Shown: positions 1 through 9,566 of the stretch, in pieces | Layout: each line of letters begins with the position of its first letter | Numbering within the stretch: the first letter of the stretch is position 1 | Source: Hydrogenophilales bacterium 16-61-112 | GTDB taxonomy: Bacteria; Pseudomonadota; Gammaproteobacteria; Burkholderiales; Thiobacillaceae | Length of the DNA: 64,000 nucleotides | Direction of reading: 5' to 3' | Assembly: GCA_002257045.1 (NCBI GenBank) | Contig: NCHD01000004.1 | Span: forward strand, 1-64,000 | The notes under the pieces: generated by a model | The model's input: the letters and a program-made list of their open reading frames with translations, nothing else | Databases searched by the model: none | What the model was told of the DNA's origin: nothing | Program-made: the position numbers and the translations under genes

Positions 1-251
1 TCGACGGCGGGCGCGATGGCCTGAAAGGCGGCACGGCGGTCGGTTTCGGTCGCGACGTCTTCGCGCAGGCGCTGATAGACCTCCTGCGCATGCGCCATCG
101 GGCTGACGCCGGCCGTATCGACTGCCTGCATGGTGGCAATCAGGTCGAAAATGTTGTTGAGCTGGGTTTGCGTGGCCTGCGCCTCGGCATCGCTTGTTTC
201 GATGCGGGCAAGGCGGGCGATGCGCTTGACGTCGTCCGTTGAAAGGGACAT
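1..251 (-). CDS. gatC: GatC, aspartyl/glutamyl-tRNA amidotransferase subunit C (partial)
   Basis: Subunit C of the GatCAB amidotransferase, which converts misacylated Glu-tRNA(Gln) and Asp-tRNA(Asn) to the correct aminoacyl-tRNA in the cytoplasm. The reverse-strand reading begins with ATG at 251 and gives 83 codons ([18 protein letters not shown]...) before running off the left edge. The family is about 95 residues, so only the last dozen or so are missing. The N-terminal helix with the V-x-x-I-A-x-L-A-R-I pattern and the following Q-L-N-N-I-F-D-L-I stretch are typical of GatC. It is divergent from mreB, the common betaproteobacterial arrangement, with gatA and gatB expected to the left. Confidence 0.93.
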   Translation of the reverse strand, partial: MSLSTDDVKRIARLARIETSDAEAQATQTQLNNIFDLIATMQAVDTAGVSPMAHAQEVYQRLREDVATETDRRAAFQAIAPAV

Positions 252-263
252 GAAAACACCTGG

Positions 264-1393
<1,130 letters not shown>

Positions 1394-1430
1394 ACCCGGC
1401 AAGGCGCAGCCACCCTGACGGCAGACGTTG

Positions 1431-2303
1431 ATGGCAACGTCGAATCAGCTCATGTTCGCCCGCCAGCTGGGCGCGACTGCCCGCCTGTTGATCTGGTTGC
1501 TGGTGGGGCTGGCCTGCGTGATCGCCGATTCCCGTTATCACGCGCTCGAAGGCTTGCGCAGCGGGTTTTCGCTGCTGCTGCAACCGGTGCGCGAAACCTT
1601 GCGTGTTCCGGCCGATGTCGCCACCGAACTGGGGGGCTTCTTTACCCGTCACCGCCTGTTGCAAAACGAACGCGATGCCTTGCGCATTGAACGTGCAAGC
1701 CTGCTGGCGAGCGTCCATGCCGGGCGCGAGATCAGCCGCGAAAACGCCGAGTTGCGCGCCTTGCTGAAGTTACAGACGCGTCCCGGCCAGCAGCTGGTGC
1801 ATGCGGCCATGCTCTATCGGGGGCATGACTGGTTTGCCCAGCAACTGGTGCTGGATCAGGGCGGGCGCGCAAAACTCCGCCCCGGCTTGCCGGTGGTCGA
1901 TGCCAGTGGCCTGGTGGGGCAGTTGAGCCAGGTCTACGCGAGTAGCAGCGAGGTCACGCTGGTGAGCAGCCCCAATCAGTTAACCCCGGTGTTCATTGAA
2001 CGCACCGGCCAGCGTGGCCTGGTGGAGGGCAGTGGACGCGGTGTTCTCGAACTCAAATACATGCCGGGCAATGCCGATGTGCGGGTCAATGACCGCTTGA
2101 TGACCTCTGGTATCGACCGGGTATATCCGGCCGGGATACCGGTGGCGCGCGTCACCCGCGTGACGCATTCGCAATCGGGGCCCTATTTGCGGGTGGCCTG
2201 CGCGCCGTTGGCCGGCCTGGACCGCGCGCGCGCCGTGCTGGTGTTGCGCGCCGACCCGCCGGTCGTGCAAACGCCGTTGCCGCCAAAGGACAAGAAACCA
2301 TGA
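1431..2303 (+). CDS. mreC: MreC, rod-shape-determining protein
   Basis: Bitopic inner-membrane protein of the elongasome that links cytoplasmic MreB to periplasmic PBP2. The protein is 290 residues. A single membrane segment lies at about residues 17-36 (ARLLIWLLVGLACVIA), followed by a periplasmic coiled coil at about 65-105 and two beta-domains containing the conserved V-x-D-x-x-G-L-V-G-Q stretch. The C-terminus is proline- and lysine-rich. The start is ATG 1431; a TTG one codon earlier is also possible. It follows mreB by 37 bases and overlaps mreD by 4 (ATGA), indicating translational coupling. Confidence 0.95.
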   Translation: MATSNQLMFARQLGATARLLIWLLVGLACVIADSRYHALEGLRSGFSLLLQPVRETLRVPADVATELGGFFTRHRLLQNERDALRIERASLLASVHAGREISRENAELRALLKLQTRPGQQLVHAAMLYRGHDWFAQQLVLDQGGRAKLRPGLPVVDASGLVGQLSQVYASSSEVTLVSSPNQLTPVFIERTGQRGLVEGSGRGVLELKYMPGNADVRVNDRLMTSGIDRVYPAGIPVARVTRVTHSQSGPYLRVACAPLAGLDRARAVLVLRADPPVVQTPLPPKDKKP

Positions 2304-2797
2304 GCGCGGCACCTACGAGCGGCAGCTGGCGACGCATTCTGGGCAGCCTGACCCTGGCCTTGCTGCTGGAGCAGCTGCCGTGGTCGGGTTGGGCGCTGGC
2401 GCTGCGGCCGGATTTTTTGCTGATCGGCGTGTTGTTCTGGACGTTGCATCAGCCTGCGCGCATCAGTTTTGGCGCGGCGTTTCTGGCCGGTTTGCTGGCT
2501 GATTTCCAGAATGGCGGCGTGTTCGGCCAGCATGCCATGCCGTATGTGGTCGGCGTCTATCTGGTGCTGATTTTTCGCCTGCGCTTGCTGCAGTTCGACC
2601 CGCTGCGCCAGGCCGCCCAGCTGCTGCCCATGTTCCTGCTGGTGCAGTTGCTGTTGCTGCTGATCGGCTGGCTGGCCGGCAACCCGCCTTCTGACTGGAG
2701 CGTCATGTTGCCGGTTGCGAGCAATAGCATGATGTGGCTGGTGCTGGTGGGCGTGCTGCGGCTATGGCACGGCAAGGGCATGCAGGACCGGGCATGA
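2300..2797 (+). CDS. mreD: MreD, rod-shape-determining membrane protein
   Basis: Small polytopic inner-membrane protein of the elongasome, 165 residues, with about five hydrophobic segments (for example LTLALLLEQLPWSGWALAL and LLPMFLLVQLLLLLIGWLAG). Family identity rests on size, hydrophobicity, the conserved RPDFLLIGVLFW stretch after the first helix, and its place between mreC and mrdA. ATGA overlaps join it to both neighbours, so all three are probably co-translated. Confidence 0.93.
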   Translation: MSAAPTSGSWRRILGSLTLALLLEQLPWSGWALALRPDFLLIGVLFWTLHQPARISFGAAFLAGLLADFQNGGVFGQHAMPYVVGVYLVLIFRLRLLQFDPLRQAAQLLPMFLLVQLLLLLIGWLAGNPPSDWSVMLPVASNSMMWLVLVGVLRLWHGKGMQDRA

Positions 2798-4686
2798 GGC
2801 GGCCTACTCCGCTCAAGAATCTGGATCGTGAACTGGCGGGTTTTCACGGACGCCTGAAAGTCGGTGCGGTTTTCGTGGCGATACTGGCGACCCTGTTGCT
2901 GGCGCGGGGCTTTTATCTGCAGATCACGCAGCACGATTACTACACCGGGCGTGCCGAAAGCAATCGCATTTCGCAGGTGCCGATCGCACCCAATCGCGGG
3001 CTGATACTCGACAGCAAAGGCCGTGTGCTGGCAGAAAATTATTCCGCCTATACGCTGGAAGTCACCCGTGGGCATATCGGGAACCTGGAGACCACCCTGA
3101 CCAAGGTGGGTAAGCTGATCGAGATTACGCCGGGCCAGTTGCGCCGGTTTCGCCGCCTGCTCGCCGAATCGCACGAGTTCGAGACGGTGCCGTTGAAAAG
3201 CAAGCTGAGCGACGAGGAAGTGGCGATTCTGGCAGCCAACCGCTATCGCCTGCCGGGGATCGAGGTCAAGGCGCGTCTGTTCCGCAATTATCAGGCGGGC
3301 CACGGGATGGCGCACGTGGTGGGCTTTATCGGCCGCATCAATGACCGCGACCTGAAGCGGCTGCGCGAGGCCGGGCGTGAGGAGAACTATCAGGGCGGCG
3401 CGCATATCGGCAAGACCGGGCTCGAGCAGAGTTACGAAACCCTGCTGCACGGCCGTACCGGCTTCGACCAGATGGAGACCGATTCAAGCGGCCGCGCAGT
3501 CCGCGTGTTGTCGCGCATTCCGCCGGTCCCGGGCAAGGATTTGCGGCTGTATCTTGACCGCGACCTGCAGGAAGTGGCCGAACACGTATTCGGTGAGTAT
3601 CTGGGCGGCCTGGTTGCGCTCGACCCGAATACCGGCGGGGTGCTGGCGCTGGTGAGCAAGCCGGGCTTCGACCCCAACCTGTTCGTCGACGGCATCGACC
3701 CGGAAACCTGGAAATCGCTCAACGAATCGCCCGATCGGCCGATGGTCAACCGCGTGCTGCGCGGAATTTATCCGCCCGGTTCGACGATCAAGCCCTTCAT
3801 GGCGCTGGCGGGTCTGGAGCTGGGCTTGCGCAAGCCGTCCGACGCGATCAACGACCCGGGTTATTACAGCCTGCCGCGCAGCAGCCACCAGTACCGCGAC
3901 TGGAAAAAAGGCGGCCATGGCGTGGTCGACCTGAGCAAATCGATCGCCCAGTCGTGCGACGTCTACTACTACCGGCTGGCGGTCGACATGGGGATTGACC
4001 GCATGCACGACTATCTTGCGCAGTTTGGGCTGGGTGAAAAATCCGGCATCGATCTCGACGGCGAATCGGCGGGCCTGCTGCCTTCGCGCGAGTGGAAGCA
4101 GCGGCGCTTCAAGCAGCCCTGGTATCCCGGCGAAACGGTGATCGCAGGGATTGGCCAGGGTTTTCATCTCACCACGCCGCTGCAGCTGGCCGTGGCGACC
4201 GCCATGATCGCCAACGGCGGCAAGCGTATCGAGCCCCGGCTGGTGCAGTCGGTGCGCGACCCGCTGACGCGCGCGTGGCAGGCCCAGCCTGTTGCAACCC
4301 GGAAGCAGCTGGCCATCGATCCCGACAATCTGGCAGCGGTGCGCGCAGGCATGATGGCCGTGATGCAGCCCGGCGGCACGGCATCGCGCGCCGCCGCCGG
4401 CGCCGCCTACACGATCGCCGGCAAGACAGGTACCGCGCAGGTGGTGGGAATCAAGCAGGGCGCGCGTTACGACGCAGGCAGTCTGGCGCGCAAGCATCGT
4501 GACCACGCCTTGTTCATCGCCTATGCGCCGGTCGAAAACCCCACCATCGCGATCGCGGTCATGGTGGAAAACGGCGAGCATGGCGGCTCCACTGCTGCGC
4601 CCATGGCCCGCGCGGTGATGGATTACTACCTGACCGGAAAACGCCCCGGTAACATGAATCTGGGAGCAATCGATGCCACAGAATAG
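2794..4686 (+). CDS. mrdA: MrdA, penicillin-binding protein 2 (transpeptidase)
   Basis: Class B penicillin-binding protein that cross-links peptidoglycan during side-wall elongation with RodA. The protein has 630 residues: a short cytoplasmic tail, one membrane segment at about residues 24-45, a dimerisation domain and a transpeptidase domain. The three active-site motifs are intact: S330-T-I-K, the SCD motif of PBP2 enzymes (SQSCDVYYY), and K544-T-G. Ser330 and Lys544 fall at the same numbers as in Escherichia coli PBP2. The start ATG 2794 overlaps the mreD stop as ATGA. The end overlaps mrdB by 14 bases. Confidence 0.97.
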   Translation: MRRPTPLKNLDRELAGFHGRLKVGAVFVAILATLLLARGFYLQITQHDYYTGRAESNRISQVPIAPNRGLILDSKGRVLAENYSAYTLEVTRGHIGNLETTLTKVGKLIEITPGQLRRFRRLLAESHEFETVPLKSKLSDEEVAILAANRYRLPGIEVKARLFRNYQAGHGMAHVVGFIGRINDRDLKRLREAGREENYQGGAHIGKTGLEQSYETLLHGRTGFDQMETDSSGRAVRVLSRIPPVPGKDLRLYLDRDLQEVAEHVFGEYLGGLVALDPNTGGVLALVSKPGFDPNLFVDGIDPETWKSLNESPDRPMVNRVLRGIYPPGSTIKPFMALAGLELGLRKPSDAINDPGYYSLPRSSHQYRDWKKGGHGVVDLSKSIAQSCDVYYYRLAVDMGIDRMHDYLAQFGLGEKSGIDLDGESAGLLPSREWKQRRFKQPWYPGETVIAGIGQGFHLTTPLQLAVATAMIANGGKRIEPRLVQSVRDPLTRAWQAQPVATRKQLAIDPDNLAAVRAGMMAVMQPGGTASRAAAGAAYTIAGKTGTAQVVGIKQGARYDAGSLARKHRDHALFIAYAPVENPTIAIAVMVENGEHGGSTAAPMARAVMDYYLTGKRPGNMNLGAIDATE

Positions 4687-5770
4687 CCATTGGATTCTGC
4701 GCCGGCTGGGTCATCTCGACGGCATTCTGCTGACCCTGGTGGTGGTGCTGCTGGGGGTGAGCCTGGCGATGGTGGCGAGCGCGTCAGGCCAGAGCCCCGC
4801 GCGCATCAGCGGCCATCTCATCAATATCGGCCTCGCGCTGTCAGTGATGGTGGTGATGGCCAACGTGCCGCCGCACATCCTGTCCAAAGTGGGACCGCCG
4901 CTCTATGTGGCTGGCGTGACCTTGCTCATCGGCGTGGCCTTGTTCGGCGAAATCCGCAACGGCGCGCGGCGCTGGCTCAACCTTGGCTTTGCGTTCCAGC
5001 CGTCCGAACTGCTGAAGCTGGCGCTGCCGCTGATGCTGGCCTGGTACTTCCAGCGCAACGAAGGCGGCTTGCGCGGCAAGCATTTTTGGGTGGGCGGGGC
5101 GTTGCTGCTGGTGCCCTTCCTCCTGATTCTGCGTCAGCCGGACCTGGGCACTGCGCTGATGATCGGTGCGTCAGGTTTTTACCTGCTGTTTTTTGCCGGC
5201 TTGTCGTGGAAGGTGATTGCCGGCGGTGGCGCGCTGGCCGGCGCGAGCCTGCCTCTGGTGTGGATCCTGATGCACGACTACCAGCAGCGTCGCGTGCTGA
5301 CCTTGCTCGACCCGACCTCCGATCCGCTGGGCGATGGTTACCACATCATTCAATCGACCATTGCGATCGGTTCGGGTGGCTTGTTCGGCAAGGGCTGGAT
5401 GCAGGGCACGCAAAACCAACTCGACTTCGTTCCCGAGCGCACGACGGATTTCATCTATGCTGTATTTGGCGAGGAATTCGGCTATGTCGGCACGATCCTG
5501 CTGGTCGGGCTTTATCTCGCCATCGTCGCGCGCGGGCTGGTTATTGCGGCGCGCGCCCCCACATTGTTTGGACGCTTGATGGCCGCAACGCTGAGCCTGA
5601 ACCTGTTCACCTATGCCTTCGTCAACATGGGCATGGTTTCGGGCATTTTGCCGGTGGTCGGCGTCCCGTTGCCGCTGATGAGCTATGGTGGCACGGCGTT
5701 CATCACCCTGCTGCTGGGCGTGGGCATCATCATGAGCGTGGCGACACATCGCCAGCTCAACAAAACCTGA
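4673..5770 (+). CDS. mrdB: RodA (MrdB), SEDS peptidoglycan glycosyltransferase
   Basis: SEDS-family polytopic membrane enzyme that polymerises glycan strands from lipid II as partner of PBP2. The protein is 365 residues with about ten membrane segments. Family hallmarks are visible: the ARRWLNLG-x-x-x-QPSELLKLALPL region, RQPDLGTA, the FVPERTTDFIYAVFGEEFG loop and a C-terminal LPLMSYGGT. It starts inside the last codons of mrdA (14-base overlap), so synthesis of the two partners is coupled. There are 17 bases to rlpA. Confidence 0.96.
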   Translation: MPQNSHWILRRLGHLDGILLTLVVVLLGVSLAMVASASGQSPARISGHLINIGLALSVMVVMANVPPHILSKVGPPLYVAGVTLLIGVALFGEIRNGARRWLNLGFAFQPSELLKLALPLMLAWYFQRNEGGLRGKHFWVGGALLLVPFLLILRQPDLGTALMIGASGFYLLFFAGLSWKVIAGGGALAGASLPLVWILMHDYQQRRVLTLLDPTSDPLGDGYHIIQSTIAIGSGGLFGKGWMQGTQNQLDFVPERTTDFIYAVFGEEFGYVGTILLVGLYLAIVARGLVIAARAPTLFGRLMAATLSLNLFTYAFVNMGMVSGILPVVGVPLPLMSYGGTAFITLLLGVGIIMSVATHRQLNKT

Positions 5771-5787
5771 CGAGGTAAAATGACCCG

Positions 5788-6621
5788 ATGAAAACGATCC
5801 TGATTTCTGCTTCGGTCGCAATCACCCTGGTGCTGGCCGGTTGCAGCAGCGGCCCAACGGTCGGCGACAAAAAAAACCCGGACCCAGCCAAGAGCGCCAA
5901 GAAAGGCGGCTATTACCTCGACGACGGCCCCGATGCCTCGCCACCGCCCGACCTCGCCGCCATTCCGGACGCAGTGCCGCGTGCCGAGCCGTTGCACCGT
6001 TTTGCCAACCGCCCCTACGAAGTGATGGGCAGTCGTTATGTGCCTCAGAGCGAGCGCCGCGCGCACAGCGAAGAAGGCGTTGCATCGTGGTATGGCAAGC
6101 GGTTTCACGGCAGAAAAACCGCCTCGGGCGAACGCTACGACATGTATGCGATGACTGCGGCACATCCGACCTTGCCGATCCCGAGTTACGTGCGGGTCAC
6201 CTCGCTCGCCAATGGCAAAAGCGTGGTGGTGCGGATCAACGACCGCGGGCCGTTTCACAGCAAGCGCATTATCGATCTGTCGTATGTCGCCGCGAGCAAG
6301 CTCGGCTACATCGGCAAGGGCAGCACCCGGGTGCGGGTGGAAAGTCTCGATTCGGCGGCCTACGACACGACGGGCGAAGCCATCGAACAAGGCCTTTATT
6401 TGCAGGTAGGGGCTTTTTCCAGCCCCGGCAACGCCCAGCAATTGCTGGCGCGCCTGACGCGTGAGCTCGAGCTCGACGACCAGCAGACGCGCGTCGTCCT
6501 GACCGGCAAGCTGCACCGTGTGCAGCTCGGTCCGTATCCCAGCGATGACGCCGCCCAAGCGGAACGCGGCCGGGTGCAGGACCGCCTTGCCTTGAATGCC
6601 ATTCTGGTCCGGCGCGATTGA
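5788..6621 (+). CDS. rlpA: RlpA, septal-ring lytic transglycosylase lipoprotein
   Basis: Outer-membrane lipoprotein; in Pseudomonas RlpA cleaves denuded (stem-peptide-free) glycan at septa. The protein is 277 residues. A lipoprotein signal peptide ends in LVLAGC with Cys19 as the lipidated residue. A proline-rich linker follows, then the double-psi beta-barrel domain at about residues 92-175 (EEGVASWYG, ASGERYDMYAMTAAHPTLP, V-x-INDRGPF) and a C-terminal SPOR domain at about 200-275 that should bind denuded peptidoglycan. It lies between mrdB and the DacC-like gene, as in many betaproteobacteria. Confidence 0.95.
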   Translation: MKTILISASVAITLVLAGCSSGPTVGDKKNPDPAKSAKKGGYYLDDGPDASPPPDLAAIPDAVPRAEPLHRFANRPYEVMGSRYVPQSERRAHSEEGVASWYGKRFHGRKTASGERYDMYAMTAAHPTLPIPSYVRVTSLANGKSVVVRINDRGPFHSKRIIDLSYVAASKLGYIGKGSTRVRVESLDSAAYDTTGEAIEQGLYLQVGAFSSPGNAQQLLARLTRELELDDQQTRVVLTGKLHRVQLGPYPSDDAAQAERGRVQDRLALNAILVRRD

Positions 6622-6628
6622 GCCGGCC

Positions 6629-7750
6629 ATGTTGAGCGCACGTTTTTACCTTGTCTTGATCGGGCTTTTTTTTGCGCTTACGGCATGGGCTGCGCCCACC
6701 GGCATGACTGCGCGGGCCTGGGTGTCGATCGATGCGGTAACCGGCCGCGAGCTGGCGGCGCATCAAGCCGATTTGCCCCTGGCTCCGGCTTCCCTGACCC
6801 AGTTGATGACGGCTTATGTACTGCTGGGCGACATCAGGAAAAACAAGCTGAGCCTCGGCGAAATGCTCAGCGTGCCGCCCGCGGCCGAACAGGTGGACGG
6901 CGCGCGCGTCTTCCTCAAGGCGGGCGAGCAGATCAGCGTCGACACCCTGCTGCAGGCGATGCTGGTGCACTCTGCCAGCGACGCCACGTTGACGCTGGTG
7001 ACGGCAGTCGACGGCAGCGAAGCGGCGTTTGTGGAGCGCATGAATAGTGAAGCAAAACGCCTTGGCATGAGCAAGACCCGCTTCATGAATGCCACCGGCC
7101 TGACCGAGCCGGGGCACGAGTCGAGTGCACGTGACCTGGCGATACTGGGGCGGGCGTTGGGTCGCGACTTTGCCAATCGCCAGACGTTTTTCACGCAGAA
7201 GGAACTGGTTTTCAAGGGCGTCACCTATTACAACGCCAATCGCCTGCTGTGGCGCGACCCTGCGGTGAATGGCCTGAAGGTCGGCCGCACCGCGCAGGCG
7301 GGATATTGCAGCGTGGCCTCGGCGCAACGCGGAGACCAGCAACGCATCGCGGTGGTGCTGGGCGCGCGCAGCGACGCGCTGCGTACCCAGGACGCGCTGA
7401 AGCTTCTGAACGATGGCTTCGAGAACTTCGACAGTGTGCTGCTGTATCGCGCCCGGCAGCCGGTCAAGGTGGTCAAGTTGTACCGCGGCATCAGCGATTC
7501 GGTGGCGCTGGGATTTGCGCAGGACTTGCACGTGTTGATCCCGCACGGCAGCGCTGCGCGGATCAAGGCGCAGGTCATCACCCAGCAGCCGGTACTGGCG
7601 CCGCTGCGCAAGGGGCAGCGCATGGGCAGCCTGCGCCTGACACTCGATGGCAAGCCGCTGGGAGAATTTGCGCTGGTGGCGCTGCAGGGCGTGAGCGTGT
7701 CCGGCATTTTTGGTCGGGCCTGGGATTCGATCCGGCTGATGGTGGAGTGA
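6629..7750 (+). CDS. DacC/PBP5-like D-Ala-D-Ala carboxypeptidase homologue with altered catalytic motifs
   Basis: Low-molecular-weight penicillin-binding protein fold with a signal peptide (MLSARFYLVLIGLFFALTAWA), 373 residues. Active members trim the terminal D-Ala of peptidoglycan stem peptides in the periplasm. All three catalytic motifs differ from the active pattern: SxxK reads S55-L-T-Q58 (general-base Lys replaced by Gln), SxN reads S115-A-S117, and KTG reads K217-V-G219. Surrounding sequence is well conserved (PASLTQLMTAYVLL, MNATGLTEPGHESSARDLAI, NGLKVGRT) and the PBP5-type C-terminal beta domain is present, so the frame is intact. It is probably a catalytically dead regulator or binding protein, which is my inference. 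The start ATG 6629 fits the signal peptide; an earlier ATG at 6596 overlaps rlpA. The stop overlaps dat by one base (TGATG). Confidence 0.88.
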   Translation: MLSARFYLVLIGLFFALTAWAAPTGMTARAWVSIDAVTGRELAAHQADLPLAPASLTQLMTAYVLLGDIRKNKLSLGEMLSVPPAAEQVDGARVFLKAGEQISVDTLLQAMLVHSASDATLTLVTAVDGSEAAFVERMNSEAKRLGMSKTRFMNATGLTEPGHESSARDLAILGRALGRDFANRQTFFTQKELVFKGVTYYNANRLLWRDPAVNGLKVGRTAQAGYCSVASAQRGDQQRIAVVLGARSDALRTQDALKLLNDGFENFDSVLLYRARQPVKVVKLYRGISDSVALGFAQDLHVLIPHGSAARIKAQVITQQPVLAPLRKGQRMGSLRLTLDGKPLGEFALVALQGVSVSGIFGRAWDSIRLMVE

Positions 7751-8598
7751 TGAACGTCTATCTGGATGGGCAATTCCTGCCCCTGGCCGACGCGAAAGTG
7801 TCACCACTCGACCGCGGCTTTGTGTTCGGCGATGGCGTGTACGAACTGGTTCCGGTGTATTCGCGCAAGCCGTTCCGTCTGGAGGAACACCTGCGCCGCC
7901 TGCAGGGCAGCCTCGACGGCATCCGTCTGGCCAACCCGCATGGTGTGGCGCGATGGCGCGAGCTGGTCGAGCAGTTGATAGCGCTGCAGGATTTCAACGA
8001 CCAGTCGGTTTACCTGCAGATCACGCGCGGCGTGGCGCCGCGCGATCAGGCTTTTCCGCTTGGCGTGGCGCCGACCGTGTTCATGTTCTCCCAGCCGCTG
8101 GTGAGCGCAACGCAGGCGCAGAAAGAGGCCGGCGTGTGTGCGATCACGGCGCGGGACATCCGTTGGGGGCGCTGCGATATCAAGGCCGTCTCGCTGCTCG
8201 CCAATGTGCTGGCACGCCAGCAGGCGGTGGAAGCCGGGTGTGCCGAAACCGTGATGCTGCGCGACGGCTTTTTGAGCGAAGGCGCGGCGAGCAATATTTT
8301 TGCGGTGAAAAACGGCGTGTTGCTGGCACCGCAGCCCTCCCCGCTGATTCTGACCGGCATCACCTACGACGTGGTGCTCGAACTCGCTGCCGCGCATGGC
8401 ATTCCGTCCGAACTGCGGGCGATCAGCGAAGCCGAACTGCGCGGCGTGGACGAATTGTGGATGACGTCGTCTACCAAGGAAATCATGCCGATCGTGCGTC
8501 TCGATGGCGCGCCGGTCGGCGACGGCAAACAAGGGCCGATGGCGCGGCAGATGGATGCGCTGTACCAGCAATTCAAACAACAGGTGATGCGCGCATGA
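7750..8598 (+). CDS. dat: D-amino-acid aminotransferase (fold-type IV PLP enzyme)
   Basis: PLP-dependent transaminase that interconverts D-alanine or D-glutamate and 2-oxoacids in the cytoplasm, supplying D-amino acids for peptidoglycan. The protein is 282 residues. The PLP lysine is K145 in CDIKAVSLLANVLA, and E177 lies in LSEGAASNIF; both numbers coincide with the characterised bacillary enzyme. The N-terminal LDRGFVFGDGVYE is the standard fold-type IV signature. A branched-chain or aminodeoxychorismate lyase activity cannot be fully excluded. It is coupled to the upstream gene (TGATG) and to ybeD (ATGA). Confidence 0.88.
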   Translation: MNVYLDGQFLPLADAKVSPLDRGFVFGDGVYELVPVYSRKPFRLEEHLRRLQGSLDGIRLANPHGVARWRELVEQLIALQDFNDQSVYLQITRGVAPRDQAFPLGVAPTVFMFSQPLVSATQAQKEAGVCAITARDIRWGRCDIKAVSLLANVLARQQAVEAGCAETVMLRDGFLSEGAASNIFAVKNGVLLAPQPSPLILTGITYDVVLELAAAHGIPSELRAISEAELRGVDELWMTSSTKEIMPIVRLDGAPVGDGKQGPMARQMDALYQQFKQQVMRA

Positions 8599-8876
8599 GC
8601 GAGGAAACCCTGCTCGAGTTTCCGACCGATTTTCCGGTCAAGATCATGGGTGAGCGGCGCGTGTCTCCCAGCGGAGGCGAAGAATTCGCGCAGACCATGA
8701 TCGAACTGGTGCAGCGCCATGCGCCCGATTTCGATCCTGATACCGCCGAAATTCGCGTATCGAGCAAAGGCCATTACCTGAGCGTGACCTGTGTCGTTCG
8801 TGCCACGTCCAAAGCTCAGCTTGATTCGCTGTATCTCGAGATCACCGCGCATCCGTGGGTGAAGATGGCGCTGTGA
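8595..8876 (+). CDS. ybeD: YbeD/DUF493 family protein
   Basis: Small cytoplasmic protein (93 residues) of the YbeD family, an ACT-like fold of unclear biochemical role, regularly encoded beside lipB. The pattern L-x-FPTDFP-x-KIMG near the start, the SSKGHYLS-x-T central strand and the terminal H-P-x-V-K-M-x-L are typical. The start ATG 8595 overlaps the dat stop (ATGA). Regulation of lipoylation has been suggested for the family on the basis of gene neighbourhood only. Confidence 0.92.
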   Translation: MSEETLLEFPTDFPVKIMGERRVSPSGGEEFAQTMIELVQRHAPDFDPDTAEIRVSSKGHYLSVTCVVRATSKAQLDSLYLEITAHPWVKMAL

Positions 8877-8880
8877 GGAG

Positions 8881-8901
8881 TCAGAGGTCAGTGGTCAGGG
8901 G
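8881..8901 (+). repeat. Short heptanucleotide tandem repeat upstream of lipB
   Basis: Three tandem heptamers of pattern TCAGNGG (TCAGAGG, TCAGTGG, TCAGGGG) sit directly after the ybeD stop and are followed by a degenerate fourth (GCAGGGA, 8902-8908). They run into the lipB ribosome-binding site. Degenerate 7-mer repeats of this kind occur between genes in some betaproteobacteria; no function is visible here. Confidence 0.6.
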
Positions 8902-8920
8902 GCAGGGAGGTGAGGCGATC

Positions 8921-9517
8921 GTGCGCAGCCTGGGGCGGGTCGAGTACGAACCGACCTGGCGGGCGATGCAGGAATTCACGGCGCGGCGTACGCCTGACAC
9001 GGCGGACGAGATATGGCTGCTGGAGCATCCGCCGGTTTACACCCAGGGCCAGGCGGGCAAGCCCGAGCACCTGATCGCCGCCACCGCCATCCCTGTCGTG
9101 CCGATTGATCGCGGTGGGCAGATCACCTATCACGGCCCGGGACAGATCGTCGCCTATGTGCTGGTCGATCTGCGGCGGCGTGGTTATGGCATCCGTGAAC
9201 TGGTCACGCGGATGGAGCAGGCCGTGATCGATGTGCTGACCGGAGTGGCAGTGGCCGCCACCCGGCAGGCAGGCGCGCCGGGGGTGTACGTGGCGGGCGC
9301 AAAAATTGCCGCGCTGGGACTGCGCGTCAAGCAGGGTTGCACCTATCACGGCCTGGCACTGAATGTGGACATGGACTTGCAGCCGTTTTCCGCAATCAAT
9401 CCCTGCGGGTATGCCGGCATGCAGGTCACGCAATGCCGCGACCTTGGCGTCAGCGAGTCGCTGCCGGCTTTGGCGCAAGCTGTCGAACTCGCCTTGCGCC
9501 GAACGATCTATTCTTGA
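8921..9517 (+). CDS. lipB: LipB, octanoyl-[ACP]:protein octanoyltransferase
   Basis: Transfers octanoate from acyl carrier protein to lipoyl domains of 2-oxoacid dehydrogenases and GcvH, the first step of endogenous lipoylation. The protein is 198 residues. Catalytic K128 ([13 protein letters not shown]) and the C162 acyl-thioester residue (NPCGYAGM) are present, as are the RGGQ-x-TYHGPGQ and TYHGLALNV signatures. I chose GTG 8921 because GGGAGG lies ten bases upstream and it gives the normal N-terminus; a GTG at 8855 would overlap ybeD and add untypical residues. lipA lies 2.6 kb downstream. Confidence 0.94.
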   Translation: MRSLGRVEYEPTWRAMQEFTARRTPDTADEIWLLEHPPVYTQGQAGKPEHLIAATAIPVVPIDRGGQITYHGPGQIVAYVLVDLRRRGYGIRELVTRMEQAVIDVLTGVAVAATRQAGAPGVYVAGAKIAALGLRVKQGCTYHGLALNVDMDLQPFSAINPCGYAGMQVTQCRDLGVSESLPALAQAVELALRRTIYS

Positions 9518-9566
9518 CTGATTTAGTCGGTTATTAGTATTCTTGCGGCTTCTATTGGAGTTATTT

